Source of the DNA: Siderastrea radians
Lineage: Eukaryota > Cnidaria > Anthozoa > Scleractinia > Rhizangiidae
Reading direction: 5' to 3'
DNA: 64,000 bases
NCBI GenBank assembly: GCA_964017195.1
Contig: OZ024900.1
Span: forward strand, 30,086,641 to 30,150,640
Shown here: piece by piece, positions 46,414 through 59,143 of the stretch
How positions within the stretch are numbered: the first letter of the stretch is position 1
How the letters are laid out: every line of letters begins with the position of its first letter
The notes under the pieces: generated by a model
The model's input: only the letters and a program-made list of their open reading frames with translations
Told to the model about the DNA's origin: nothing
The model's database searches: none
Program-made: the position numbers and the translations under genes

Positions 46414-49400
46414 TAATAAATCTAACTGAAAGTATTGAGATGTTCAAAAAGACCCAACAATATTGCTTTAAAAAGTTAAAAGCCAGATTTTCTGCAAATT
46501 AGCTCAGTTCGTTATTTAAAAAGAGAAGCCTTTCCACCCCGCGGAGGTGTTTTCTCATGTGGGTCTTTAATAAATCCAGATCTAACTGGAAATTGAATAG
46601 CTGCTCTCTGTAATTTGGTGAAAAATTCCGTAGAACCTTGAACAAATTCTCGGAGCAAGGCGAGATCTAACAAAAATTATAATTTACATGTGACGCCAAG
46701 ATAATTAAACTTCAATCCTGTAGTGCGGCACCGGTTGAAAGCGAGTTTTCTCAACACTGCACCAGAATTCGGCTCCCCACCTTTTTACTATACAGATCAA
46801 TATGTAGAATTTTGTCTCTCGTTCGGTATGGATTTTAGCGATCAATACCCGATAGTTTAAAGAAGGGTTATGAGCCCCAGCTTAAGCATCGGGTTTTAAT
46901 TCAATTTTATAGGCTTAACTACAACAGGATTGGATTCCTGTAATTCTTTTTTGCCCTACACTAATTCTGACTTTGTAGCTGTCAAACTTACTTTACTTAA
47001 ATTTAGCAGTAGAGACGCTTTTAAACCGAAAAGAAAGAGAAACGTTGGTTATCTTTAAATCGAGGGTTAACGTAAGCGTTAATCGGCTATCGAAAAACCG
47101 GGTCTAAAACTTAAGATAGGGGGTGCAAATCATATATCAGTAGTCTGAAACTGAATGTGGAAATTTTGAGACGCGAGCGGGACACATCGAACTACCAGAA
47201 ATTCCAAAAGGTATTTGCCTCATGGCATCAAGAGAATGTTAGTTTCTGCCCTTTATATAAGAAACCATTCTCATTTATTGCGAATTAAATAAAAATGCTA
47301 CAGAGTTTGAAACACGACTTGGTCAATAGCATTAGGCAACTTTTGCGTAAATTGTCTAACAAGTTGCAAAAAGCTTCCTTGTGCAGTTTCGGGACGTTTT
47401 CCAGCGTTCCCTCAATCGTTGGAAACATATGACTCGACTTGGACCTACCTTTTGCAAAGAGGAAAACGACCTCTTTCACTGAAGCAATACTACTGCGGAA
47501 GACTTTGCGAAATAGATATTACACCAGTATCCGAACCAAGCTGTAACGTATTGCTTAGTAGACAAACTTCTATGTACTTTCCAAGCGTTTCTTCTCGAAT
47601 TTTTGTTTTCCAAAAAATTTCACAAAGAAAGTTTACCTCCCTAGCTGTACTTCAGCTGCAATACTTCTGCACAATGACTGACTTTAATTTGTTTCATGCT
47701 AAAAACAAATTAAAGCCGGTGTCCTGGAATGCGCACTGAATACACTTTTCACTCATCGCAGTTTTAAAGGAGTTAGTAAATTGAAAAACAAATAAGTTCA
47801 CACGAAAAAAAAATCATGTTAATGGTAGCACTTAAGCGTTTCATCAGAAATAAACCTAGAACCACCTCAGTTGTGAATTGTTAAATATCCGCTCTCCCTA
47901 AAAATTCATTGAGAGTAAAACTTCAAAAAGAAATTTTGGAGATCATCCTCTGAGAAAAAAGGCAAAAAACTTTAAGAGTGAAATCGGTGCGAGCGAAAAT
48001 TTACATGCAAGAACAGGCGTAGACTTTCACTCAATATCATTCGATTTTATCCGTTTTCTCTTCATTTAACCAGTAGGTCTAAGTATTTGTCCGTGAGTCG
48101 GATTTTCGGCAACATGTTAAAAAACTTGAAAGATTCCAAATTCTGAGTACCACACCTCTTTAGCTAGATCCTTCAATTAATCTAATTCTACAAGCCCTTG
48201 GAAAAAAACTATTGCCGGCGTAATAACATCGCGAACTGTCCATTCAAAGTATATGAGCCTAACTTAGCTAGTGGGTGTTTTTAAGTTTTCGGCTTTTTGC
48301 CAGAGTCTGGACTTCCTAAACTAATATTGCACTTTTAATTTCATAAATTTACACTTTTAATTTTAGACTGGAGCAATTTTTTTGCGGCAAATGTTTTCGG
48401 CGAATGACGTTTTCAAATTATGCGATTTTTGTGGTGAATGGTTGAGAAATCGCGCGACATATGTTTTTTTTTTTTCAGTATAACCGACCATGCAGCATCA
48501 ACAAATTAATTTGGGAATGTCAGAATTTTAAATTTATGTATCAACCTACAATAACGGTTGGTACGTAACAATCAACATTCAACACGAAGGTCTCAAACAG
48601 CGGAAATGTCTTCCAATCGAAAATGAAATTGTCAACCAAAGAAATACCTTTTTACATGGCCCATTAGGACTTTCAGCTTTTGAAAAACAAATTATATTCA
48701 ATAACTGTAAAACGGAGGTGGTTAATTTAATTTAGCCTTGCTTAATAATGAATTAACGCAAAACCACAAAGCTCTAAAGCAAAGCAAGTTATTGAAAACC
48801 GGTTTATATTACCAAGCTTGCACTGCTTCAAACAGACTCCTTTTTTCCATCGACAATGTTATAGCTGTTTCGTTTTCGCTTTGTGTAAGGGTTATAGTCG
48901 AAAATCTTCCGTTGTCTGTAAAAAAAGTTGCAATGAAAAACTGTTTATAAAGAAAAAAGGCCGATGCAGGCGAAAAAGTTTATTATGTTGTCAAAAATGT
49001 CCGGAAGAGTCCGTTAACTTGAATCAACACAGGAAGTTCTGAGTTCTCCGGCTGATGTCCCCCGATGGACAAAGAGGAAATTTTTTTATAGAGCTTTTAT
49101 TCAACAGCTAACAAGACTGTAATTGTTTTAACTCCATCGTTTATAAACAGAGGAAATTTTAAAATAATAATAATAACTAAAAGAAAACTAAAAAAATTTC
49201 TTCCTCTTGGATGCGTAACCTGTATATCACAAGGCATTCGCAAATTTTAAAAAAGGTGGACAAGCACAACGTTGGTTATGGGTCTTTGTTTAACATACAA
49301 CTTATTACTTCATTAAAATATCTAAAAAATGCGAGCTTCTTGCTTAGTATTATTTTCCTTCAAAATGAAATTGTATGCAACATTTTCAGCCGTATATAGT

Positions 49401-51082
49401 GGGAAAAGATACATTCAAATTAAAGTTCCAGTTATTGACAAATTTTAATGCATTCCACACTGGACTAGTTCGGTCCGTGCTCGGCTCGGCCAGTCGAAAC
49501 ATTTCCTTTCAAGTAGATCAAAACGTGAAAAAAGACCCTTTTTTGTAGTCTTTGTAATTGTTTGTTGAAAATTACAGGCAGGAATTGGCTCTCATTATTA
49601 TAAGAGGAAACTTCAAAGTAAATTAAACATTTTTCACATAAATTTCAACGGATTAATCTAGTATTTTACACTAAATTTTGGATGTCGTCTAACTGACGTT
49701 TGTGACATTGAGAAAAGTGGATGAGTCTTTTCAAAAATTGAAATATTATGACTTCAACCGATCAGCAAATACTAGTTCAAAGACTTTGTTACTATCCATA
49801 TTTTATGGGTGCATTAGGTATTAGGCGGTCTCCAACGACAGTTCGTTTTAATTTTTGGAGTTTCAACAATCATTCGCTTTATAATCATTCACTTTTCAGG
49901 TTTAAAATAATTCTAACAACTGTTTCTCCGCAAAATTTCAATAAACTTGCTGACGCGTTCGAACTTGGACAAACTCCAAAACCATGCAAAAAATTATAAA
50001 ATTCTTTTCAGATTCTCCTTCACAATACTGAACGGTCATTTAACAATTTTCTGTGGCATACGGGCAAATATCTCACACAAAATCAGTTTAATCGTATTTA
50101 CATCAAAACGTATTAGCCTAAATGTTACAAAAATAGCAACAGTTTTATTCCCACTTATGATTTTTACTGCTTGTTTTAGACTTTTGCGCCGTTAACATCA
50201 CTTATTAGCAACCAAAACAGATATAATTTTGCAATGCTTTTAAATAATTGATTAGTTAAACCTCAAAACCGCAAAACAGAGCTAATGGATTAATGTTTGC
50301 CCACATTAGCAAAACTAACGGAATAAGATGAGCTATTTTACCACGAGAAGCAATATAATTTTTCGCCGAGTACACAAAAGTACAGAAGTTTTCGCGCAGG
50401 CTTTGGTCACACGGTGCATCATCACGTGCACCCCCACGCACGTGCACCTTTTTGTACAATGTTACACCGATTTTCCACCCTGCGATCACTGGCTGCAACA
50501 ATTAAAGAAGGCAGGAGCCCAATACCTGAAGTGACCAACCAGTCTATTCGTGCAACGGCGTTTTCGCATTTAAAATCAGTTAGACTGTTTCAGATAAGCA
50601 TTTTCCTTTACTTATGCTTCAGATTCTCGTCTGACTTAGTTATTTTTGGAAAACTTCCCGTGATCTTCGGTTCTCTTTGGAGGCCTCAGTGTCATCTTTG
50701 AAAATCTTTGAAAGCCTTACAGAAATTTTCGAAAGTCGTCGGGTTATCTTCGGAAGACTTCAGATCACCTAAAATAAGTCTAACTTAAGAATTTTTCGTT
50801 TGACAGACGCAGAATCTACGCTGTACACTCCAGGTACAATGAGCACCAGGCGAATTTTTATTTTCCTTAAGAAAAAATATCCCCCATCAGTTGCCGATGC
50901 CGTTTGCTTAATTTCTACCAAATGTTGTGAAAACTTATCAGATTTGCACGGCCGTCCTGCCTCAGAGCTTTTCGATAAATTCTTGTTCGACTAGTATTGA
51001 CATGATTATAGTTTACATCTAAAAAATTACTTTTATTGCGACTCCATGAACCAGGTATTCTTGTGCTGACGAGTGGTACAAA
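46414..51082. other. Intergenic, no gene seen
   Basis: A 4.7-kb AT-rich stretch. Open frames are at most 106 codons (47419-47739) and show no domain, signal peptide or usable splice partners. Near 50697-50765 there is a short run of cttcgga/ctttga motifs like those repeated at 56177-56340. The promoter of the gene starting at 51083 must lie at the right end. Confidence 0.5.
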
Positions 51083-54000
51083 ATGTCCGCGTTTACACGG
51101 CTTATCTTCGTTATCTTTCTGACTGATCTGGTTTACAAAGCCGCGTTTGGAAAAGAGTGTAACGGACCGCGCCAGTTGCCCATCTCGGGAATGATGTTAC
51201 AGCGACATACCTATAACAAGAGGATGACACGATCCGGTTATGCAGAATGTTTGTTCGTATGCAGAGAGGAGAAAGTCTGCCAAAGCTTCAACTTCGTAAT
51301 TTCTGAAAACGCGTGTGAATTCAACAACCGCACGAAGGAAGCGAGCCCCAAGGATTTTGTCCCAAACCTGGACCGTTATTATGTGAAACTAGACGTCAGC
51401 AGAGGTATAAATTACACATATGGTTTAGTTTGCTATAGACTTCACTCACATACTCATACGTTAGGACCATAGGAAAATGCCTTTCACTGAATGCAAGGTC
51501 AACTTTGATTTTCTGCACTGCTGAAGAATCGAAAGAATCGAAACTCGGAACCGCCCTGTTTAACCTACTAGAAAAGTGCTGCTCAGTAGCTCAGTTTCAT
51601 TTGAATGGTCACACATAGGGATTGCAGCTTAACTTATCCAAACGTTAACACGACCTTCTGTGGCACAATAAATATTACCAAGAGAAAATTCTACTCAGTA
51701 GCTTTCATTTGAATAGTTTTACTTAAAAATTTCTTCCACGCCGCCGCCACAGACTCAAAATTTCAAATCACAATTCTTACTGAAAGTAAGATAGACTTAA
51801 AAAGTGAATGAATTATTGTGTTTGCAGTACCGCTCGGTTCTATTCCTGAACTGCCGGCCAAATCGTGCAAAGAAATAAAAGCAAATGAAGGACAAGCAAC
51901 TAATGGAAAATACTGGTTTTACTCTATCATACCTGGAAGGGCTGTGCTTGCTTACTGCGACATGAACACTGAAGGTACACTGTGGATTGGCCACAGCAGT
52001 TTTATTTTTTTTTTGTAAGATAGTGAATCTGGTGCTCAGGCGGAGGTCCACGTGCGTCACTGAAATAAGTGTGCGAGTGAGCGGATGCGCGAGGAGAGGG
52101 AGTACGCGCAATGTGGAAGTGCGCGCCCGTAGCCAGTGCTCAAAAAGGAACGAGCGCGCAAACAGAGTAACTATGAGAGTGAGCGACTGGGAGAGTGGAG
52201 CAATTGCCCGAGTAGAGTGAGCGAGCAAATGGAACTTGTGGTGCAAGTGAGCAAGTGAAACTAATGGCGCGAGAAACGAAAAATATTCTCGTTTTTTGCT
52301 CCACTCTCAATATTTATTGTTAACGAATGCCTCGAGTGCATACGCGGAGCAACTGCGCAAGTAGAGCTTTCACAAAAGTAGAGCTAGTGACCGGAAGCCC
52401 GCCAAAAAGCCGAGCACGCGCACTCATTTTGCCGCTGTGTCGAGCTAGTGTGTAAGAGGAACGCACGCGCAGTTGAGTGAAATCACGAGTCGCGTAAGCG
52501 CGCGAGTGCACAAGTAAAGCAAGTGCGAGAGTAAGCGAGTGGGAGAGTGTAGCAATTGCGCAAGTAGAGTGAGTTAGCAAGTATCCTATTTCAGAATACT
52601 TTCAACTCTCACTGGAGCGTTGATAGAGCACCCCTGGAAAGGTGGAATGTACATGTTCCGTGAAACGATTTTTTGCAGCGAGAGGGCTGGGTTGGGTGGG
52701 CCGTTCCACTCTGGTCTCAGACGCTTGAGCGAAGAATGAGGGAGAGAGAGAGCCTGCTGTTTGCTAATATAGCCACTCCGAATGCCTTATTAGAATCACA
52801 GGTCCTTGTGAATTTATTCTGTGCGATAGAATTCATTCTTAGACTTTGTGCTTCGTTTTCCAGAATTGAAAATAGTGGAGCGAGTTTGCAATCAGAGAGA
52901 GTGCGCGATTAGAGCGAGTGTTTAAGAGGAACGCATGCGCAAGTGGAGTAAGTGCGCAAGTAGAGCGAGTGCCTGAGTGGATCGAGTGTGGGCGTGGCGT
53001 AAGTGTGAGATTTGGAGAGTAGGAGAGTAGTGCGACTGGGCAAGTAGAGTGAGCGGGCAAAAGGAGCAAGTGCGCTCGTAGAGCAACTGCGCGAGTAAGG
53101 CGATTATGTAAGAGGAACACGTGCGCAAATAGAGTGAGTGTGCAAGTGGCGTAAGTGCACAAGTGGATCGAGTACACGAGTGGATCAAGCGCGCAAGTGG
53201 AGCAAGTGCAAGATTCAGCTGAATGGGAGAGTACAGCAACTGTGCAAGTAGAGTGAGTAAGCAAGAGGAGAGAGTCCGCAAGTAAAGCGACCGCACGAGT
53301 AGAGCGAGTGTGAAAGAGCAGCACGTTAGCCAGTGGATTGAGTGTACGAATGGCGTAACGGTGTGAGTGGAGAGAGCGGTAAGTGAAGCAAGCTCGGCAC
53401 GTTGAGCGCGACAATATCTATCGCTACCCCTTTGTGCTATTGTTGCTTGTACACGGCTTTTACTATGATCGCTGAACGAGCGTGAATGCGGCATAATTGT
53501 TTAATTTGTCGGGACGTTAAAGAGGCCAACCAGTCTTCATCTTGTTTTCATTGTAGCTCGGAAAATTGCTTGCAGATTTGTGTTTTAATTTGTCGTGAGG
53601 AAACTGTTAGCCTAAACTCGAAAAAAAGAAAAAAACTTTCTCCGCACACTTGATAACCAGGCTCGCAAAACATGCCAGAGGATTGCCCAAAATTTTTCGT
53701 TCTTCACCATACGTGGAATTGCAGAAACGCTTTTCAGGTTATTTTCTTTGTTAACTGTGAAGAAAGAGAAAGCCTAACTTCGTGAACGTTGTTGTTTCTT
53801 CAGACATTGATGAATGCAGCGTTTCTCCTGCCCTTTGTCATGCCAATGCAAACTGTCAGAACAACGTTGGCTCTTATGTTTGCACCTGTCGAGGTGGTTT
53901 TATTGGAGATGGAAAATCTTGCCGAGGTAATTAAGAAGAAGATTTTTTCTGGTTCCTTGCAGTAATTTTTAGGTTGGCTTTGTGTGAATAAAAACGCTGC

Positions 54001-57000
54001 CTGCTTTCAAACACTGTCGTTGAGTGTTTCTTGTAGTGAAGTGAAGACAAATAAGAGAGGATGCTGGCCTTGGATATAATTCTATGAATGGCGGATTGTA
54101 CTTTTTTAGTGCATTAAATTGCTTGCAGATTTGTGTTTTAATTTGTCGTGGTGAAACTGTTAGCCTAAACTCGAAAAAGAGAAAAAAACTTTCTCCGCAC
54201 ACTTGATAACCAGGCTCGCAAAACATGCCAGAGGATTGCCCAAAATTTTTCGTTCTTCACCATACGTGGAATTGCAGAAACGCTTTTCAGGTTATTTTCT
54301 TTGTTAACTGTGAAGAAAGAGAAAGCCTAACTTCGTGAACGTTGTTGTTTCTTCAGACATTGATGAATGCAGCGTTTCTCCTGCCCTTTGTCATGCCAAT
54401 GCAAACTGTCAGAACAACGTTGGCTCTTATGTTTGCACCTGTCGAGGTGGTTTTATTGGAGATGGAAAATCTTGCCGAGGTAATTAAGAAGAAGATTTTT
54501 TCTGGTTCCTTGCAGTAACTTTTAGGTTGGCTTTGTGTGAATAAAAACGCTGCCTGCTTTCAAACACTGTCGTTGAGTGTTTCTTGTAGTGAAGTGAAGA
54601 CAAATAAGAGAGGATGCTGGCCTTGGATATAATTCTATGAATGGCGGATTGTACTTTTTTAGTGCATTAAATTACTTGCAGATTTGTGTTTTAATTTGTC
54701 GTGATGAAACTGTTAGCCTAAACTCGAAAAAGAGAAAAAAACTTTCTCCGCACACTTGATAACCAGGCTCGCAAAACATGCCAGAGGATTGCCCAAAATT
54801 TTTCGTTCTTCACCATACGTGGAATTGCAGAAACGCTTTTCAGGTTATTTTCTTTGTTAACTGTGAAGAAAGAGAAAGCCTAACTTCGTGAACGTTGTTG
54901 TTTCTTCAGACATTGATGAATGCAGCGTTTCTCCTGCCCTTTGTCATGCCAATGCAAACTGTCAGAACAACGTTGGCTCTTATGTTTGCACCTGTCGAGG
55001 TGGTTTTATTGGGGATGGAAAATCTTGCCGAGGTAATTAAGAAGAAGATTTTTTCTGGTTCCTTGCAGTAATTTTTAGGTTGGCTTTGTGTGAATAAAAA
55101 CGCTGCCTGCTTTCAAACACTGTCGTTGTGTGTTTCTTGCAGTGAAGTGAAGACAAAATAAGAGAGGATGCTGGCCTTGGATATAATTCTATGAATGGCG
55201 GATTGTACTTTTTTAGTGCATTAAATTGCTTGCAGATTTGTGTTTTAATTTGTCGTGACGAAACTGTTAGCCTAAACTCGAAAAAGAGAAAAAAACTTTC
55301 TCCGCACACTTGATAACCAGGCTCGCAAAACATGCCAGAGGATTGCCCAAAATTTTTCGTTCTTCACCATACGTGGAATTGCAGAAACGCTTTTCAGGTT
55401 ATTTTCTTTGTTAACTGTGAAGAAAGAGAAAGCCTAACTTCGTGAACGTTGTTGTTTCTTCAGACATTGATGAATGCAGCGTTTCTCCTGCCCTTTGTCA
55501 TGCCAATGCAAACTGTCAGAACAACGTTGGCTCTTATGTTTGCACCTGTCGAGGTGGTTTTATTGGAGATGGAAAATCTTGCCGAGGTAATTAAGAAGAA
55601 GATTTTTTCTGGTTCCTTGCAGTAACTTTTAGGTTGGCTTTGTGTGAATAAAAACGCTGCCTGCTTTCAAACCTTGTCGTTGTGTTTTTCTTGTAGTGAA
55701 GTGAAGACAAAATAAGAGAGGATGCTGGCCTTGGATATAATTCTATGAACAGTGGATTGTACTATTTTAGTACATTATGTTGATTATTTTTTATAATACA
55801 GTATGTTTACTTCTCTGTTTTTCAGATATAGATGAATGTGCTAGCAACGTGCATGGCTGCCACGTTAAAGCCTATTGTACGAACACTATTGGATCCTACA
55901 GATGCACCTGCAAATCAAACTATCATGGCAACGGAACATACTGCGTATATCAGCGTGAGTTTTACGCATAATCAATGGTCGTTTTAACACTATGGACGAA
56001 TAATCATCTGGAAGAACTTAGACAAGCAATTTTTGTTTATCTGTTTGTGTGTTATTACCACATTTACAGTTAATACAACTATTGAGGTTCATTAACTGCT
56101 CCCGCTTCATTAATGATCATGACCAACTTGGTCGGTGAAAAGGTCTATTCTGTCCTTATGCCAAAATTTTTAACGGCCCTCACCCCCTTCAAAGAGGGTC
56201 TTCAGAAGGTCTTTCAAGGTTCCACGGGGGTCTTCGGAGTGTCGTTGGAGGATCTTCGGAGGGTCCTTAGAATTTCCTCAAGGGTATATGGAGGATCTTC
56301 GGAAGGTCCTTGAAGGGTCCTCGAGGGTCTTTGGAGAATGTGCACCTACGTTTTTTAAATTTAATTGTTGAATCCACATTAGAGACGGAAAACCATTTTT
56401 TAAAAACTCGTCTTAACACGGAGAACTCGCTTAATACAAAATTGGTAAAGGACTAAATTCCTGTGTCAAATTCATCCTCCCATTTTCCTGCCGGTCTAAG
56501 ACAAAAACTTGTCCCAGAGGAAAAACGTCCTAAGTTTTCGAGCAAAGGAAAGGTTTTTAAAGTTAACCTTGTTGAGCAGTTTTTGCATGTAAAACTTATA
56601 TTAGTCGTGATTTTAAGACAGTTTTCCTACCTGTAAATTCATATTAAGACGATATTCTGTGAGACGGACTTCGATCTCAGACCGAGTTTCTTTTCTTCTG
56701 ATATGAATTCAGCTATTGTGGCAAACTCCTAGGAATAATATTGCTACTGTACTTGTTGCTTAAAAAGTTTCTTTTTCTTTCATATAGGAGGCCTGAATGG
56801 CTTTATTCTTAACGGTCTCAACAGCACTTACCTGGAACAATTGATTTCCTATTTAAATCCAGTCATTCAGAGTTCATCACGTAGCAGGTTTGTGAGGTGT
56901 TGGCATGCTCAAACAGATGGCTGGGCGGCTTCCACATTCCACAGCAACTGCGATTGGAAGGGACCCACTGTCACTATCATAAAGGTCGGCAGTTACATTT

Positions 57001-58162
57001 TTGGTGGATACACCGACACATCTTGGTCCAGAAGTAAGTATCATTGAATGGTTACACCCCACATTTTTTCACCGGTCTCCATTTGCACACCTTTGCAGAG
57101 AGAGAAAATGTGGAGTAAAGATTCTTGTCGAAGGAAACGACATGATACAATGCAGAGACCAACGTAACCTCAGACCAATGACTCTCTGAACTTCTGATTG
57201 AAACATTCGACGCGCTAAACAGTACACCACCATGCCGGAAACCCAGTTATGTAACAATGCGCGTATTCATTTTGTCCGTCACTTGTGCACTCTATAACGC
57301 ACAGATGACGTCAAAACGTGGCAAGAACAAAGAAGTATGCTATGAGCCGCAGGTGAGTAGCGTGACCGATGTTCTTACCACGTTTTGACGTCATCTGTGT
57401 GTTATCAGAGTACACACGCGCGTCCAAATAGAATCTATTTGTTTTATACATTGTTTTGATATCGGTTATCCCGCACAAAATTACAACTGTTTTTGAAAAT
57501 CTTTGTAGTGATTTGCCCGCGCAGAACTTTGAGGCTCATAACGTCATTCGTACGTCTGTACTTTTAATCAAAAACTCCCTAGACCAATCAAAACACTCAT
57601 CCATAGCTAGTATGTAACCAGCACCAGTCCGAAAATCTGTAGAGTCATGCATTAATGTATTTACTTATTCAACTGTTATAGAAAATGTGCTTAGATTTGG
57701 AGCTGTCTGTCTTTTACATGTATTTGAGGGGTAGTCGCCCGAGATGAACAGGCGATTTTCGCGTGCGCTCTCGGTGCTTCTAGCTCAACTATTCCTAAGC
57801 GGGAGGAGGGACTGTTCATAGTCCAAAAATTGTCTTTTTTTCTAGGTTCTTGCGGATATTACTCATCCAGTAGAGCCTTCATTTACTCATTGTATAATAC
57901 CAATGGGTATGATCCTGTCAAGCGAGAGGTCAAGGCAGGTAACACAGGCAACGCTACATACAGTTGTCATAATTACGGACCGACATTTGGTCATGGACAC
58001 GACATCAGAATACAGGACAACGCAACAAATTCTTACACGCATTGTGGTTATTCCTACCCCCTCCCCCCAGGGCATTCTTCAATTGGTGATTGTTCATTCT
58101 ATGCTGGACGCGCTCATTTCACTCCGACTAATATTGAAGTATTTTACGAGACAACGTCTTAA
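51083..58162 (+). CDS. Secreted PAN / EGF-repeat / TLDc-domain protein (nine exons)
   Basis: Exons are 51083-51404, 51828-51974, 53804-53926, 54357-54479, 54910-55032, 55464-55586, 55826-55954, 56788-57033 and 57846-58162. All internal joins are phase 1 with GT-AG sites, giving 550 residues. It starts with a signal peptide (LIFVIFLTDLVYKAAFG), then a PAN/apple-like domain (about 26-105; CLFVCREEKVCQSFNF), then a fibrinogen-like N-terminal piece (GKYWFYSI, AYCDMNTE). Five six-cysteine calcium-binding EGF domains follow (DIDEC start, NNVGSYVCTC), and a C-terminal TLDc domain (FRVRCW-like start, GPTVTIIKVG, IFGGYTDTSW, then FYAGRAHFTPTNIEVF). It should be extracellular, perhaps in adhesion, matrix or recognition. 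The exact function is unknown. The first four EGF domains are identical in protein sequence. Confidence 0.88.
52025..52600. repeat. Cryptic satellite in intron 2, block 1
   Basis: A degenerate repeat built from gcgcaagtagagcgagtg-like words of about 15-18 bases, purine-rich on the plus strand. It is the same motif family as block 2 at 52860-53410. The minus strand stays open for 149 codons (52246-51797) only because of the repeat. Confidence 0.75.
52860..53410. repeat. Cryptic satellite in intron 2, block 2
   Basis: Continues the gcaagtggagcgagtgcgc motif for about 550 bases with drifted spacing. Two overlapping minus-strand frames of 190-191 codons (53414-52839 and 53494-52922) both read as Leu/Ala/Ser/Thr/His-rich repeats such as LLAHSLYLRT. 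A frame open in two registers is what a short repeat without stop triplets gives, so neither is called a gene. Confidence 0.8.
53570..55780 (+). repeat. Four-unit 553-bp tandem array, each carrying one EGF exon
   Basis: Units start at about 53570, 54119, 54671 and 55226 (cttgcagatttgtgttttaa). Each contains intron DNA, one 123-base EGF exon and intron DNA. Exon starts are 553, 553 and 554 bases apart. The copies differ at only a few positions, for example ttgggg/ttggag (synonymous) in the third exon. Each exon is phase 1-1, so adding a unit adds one EGF domain without shifting the frame. The last unit fades into unrelated DNA near 55780. Confidence 0.93.
56170..56340. repeat. Imperfect tandem repeat in intron 7
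   Basis: About eight degenerate units of ggtcttcggagggtcct-like sequence in 170 bases. The spacing is irregular. The similar motif near 50700-50760 is weaker. Confidence 0.6.
57286..57412. mobile_element. Palindromic MITE in intron 8
   Basis: Arms: cactctataacgcacagatg at about 57288 and its partner catctgtgtgttatcagagt at about 57391. They share the inverted core gatgacgtcaaaacgtgg / ccacgttttgacgtcatc, then aagaac / gttctt. The outer ends (aatgcgcgt and acgcgcgtc) may extend it. No coding potential. Confidence 0.7.
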
Positions 58163-58700
58163 AGAGGCCATTGAGGCACACCGTAAGTTTTAGCCCCAAA
58201 AATGTATCGTTTTTGTTCAGTATAACAGAATGCTATTTAGTGGAGGGACGGGGGGGGGGGGGAATGTTACTTAGCTCTGCTAGTTAGGGTCAAAATGGTT
58301 ACAATTTTAAGGGCTGATATGCACGTAAGGGCCAAATTGAGTTCCAAATTGAGTACATTAAGGCCATCATGATAGTTTCACAGCGAATCGAAACAGCCTA
58401 GCGCCATCAAGATTCATTCGACACTTATGAGTGGAACAGTTTCTGTGAATTTACACTGCAGCGTTCACCTGAACTTCGATCCAAATCCACAGTGTTTCAT
58501 GTATTCCAATTCAGTACCGCGCACGCATTAACCCTTTTTAAGACAGTAAAAAGCGTCAGCAACTGCTTATACCCTGAAGATTTCTCAGAACACGGTCTAA
58601 CTTCATTTAGTCACGGAAATGGAGATCTTTTGAGAGTAGCAAAAATTTGATTTTTTCGTTTCAAAAAATCCTCACTGTATATGGTTTGAACCCCATACGT
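58163..58700. other. 3' flank of the TLDc-protein gene, no gene seen
   Basis: Contains a G-run near 58249-58262 and no coding region. The 3' untranslated end of the upstream gene should lie here; I see no clear polyadenylation signal. Confidence 0.4.
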
Positions 58701-58701
58701 T

Positions 58702-58937
58702 GGTAAAGTATGATCATCCGGGTGAGTGTAGTCCTCAGAAGGACTATTTGTGATGATATTGACTGACGTTTCGACAATCTCAGCGGAAGCCATCATCATC
58801 ATGTTTATCATCATCATCATCATCATCATTAGGACTCTGATGATAGATGACTTCCGCTCAGGTTGTCAAAACGTCAGTCAATGTAATCACAAACAGTCCT
58901 TGTCAGGACTACACTCACCCGGACGGTCATACTTTAC
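58702..58937. mobile_element. Palindromic MITE around an (ATC)n core
   Basis: The left arm 58702-58789 (ggtaaagtatgatcatccgg ... ctcagcggaag) and the right arm 58850-58937 (cttccgctcag ... ggacggtcatactttacc) are inverted with a few differences. The blocks gactgacgttt/aaacgtcagtc and gtagtcct/aggactac confirm it. The centre is a 40-base ATC/CAT microsatellite. Confidence 0.82.
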
Positions 58938-59143
58938 CGACTGATGAAAAAATGCTGAAGAACAATTTTAGCAAAAACCCTCCAATTTTTTTCTTATTTT
59001 TTATTGTCACTTAAGACCTAGACTCGGTCACCAATCAGCCATAGAGAAATCAGTCTGCGTTCAAACTAACGAAAGCTCATCTTTGCAACTGGGATAAACG
59101 AAGTCCGGATTTGAGAACGCACTGAACATCATGCACGCTTGAC

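Noticed and set aside
52839..53494. Two overlapping minus-strand frames of 190-191 codons
   Set aside because: Both come from one short degenerate repeat inside an intron of a plus-strand gene. Openness in two frames at once points to composition, not coding.
53570..55780. Regularly spaced repeats considered as a CRISPR-like array
   Set aside because: Units are 553 bp, contain a spliced EGF exon and have no unique spacers; the DNA is animal.
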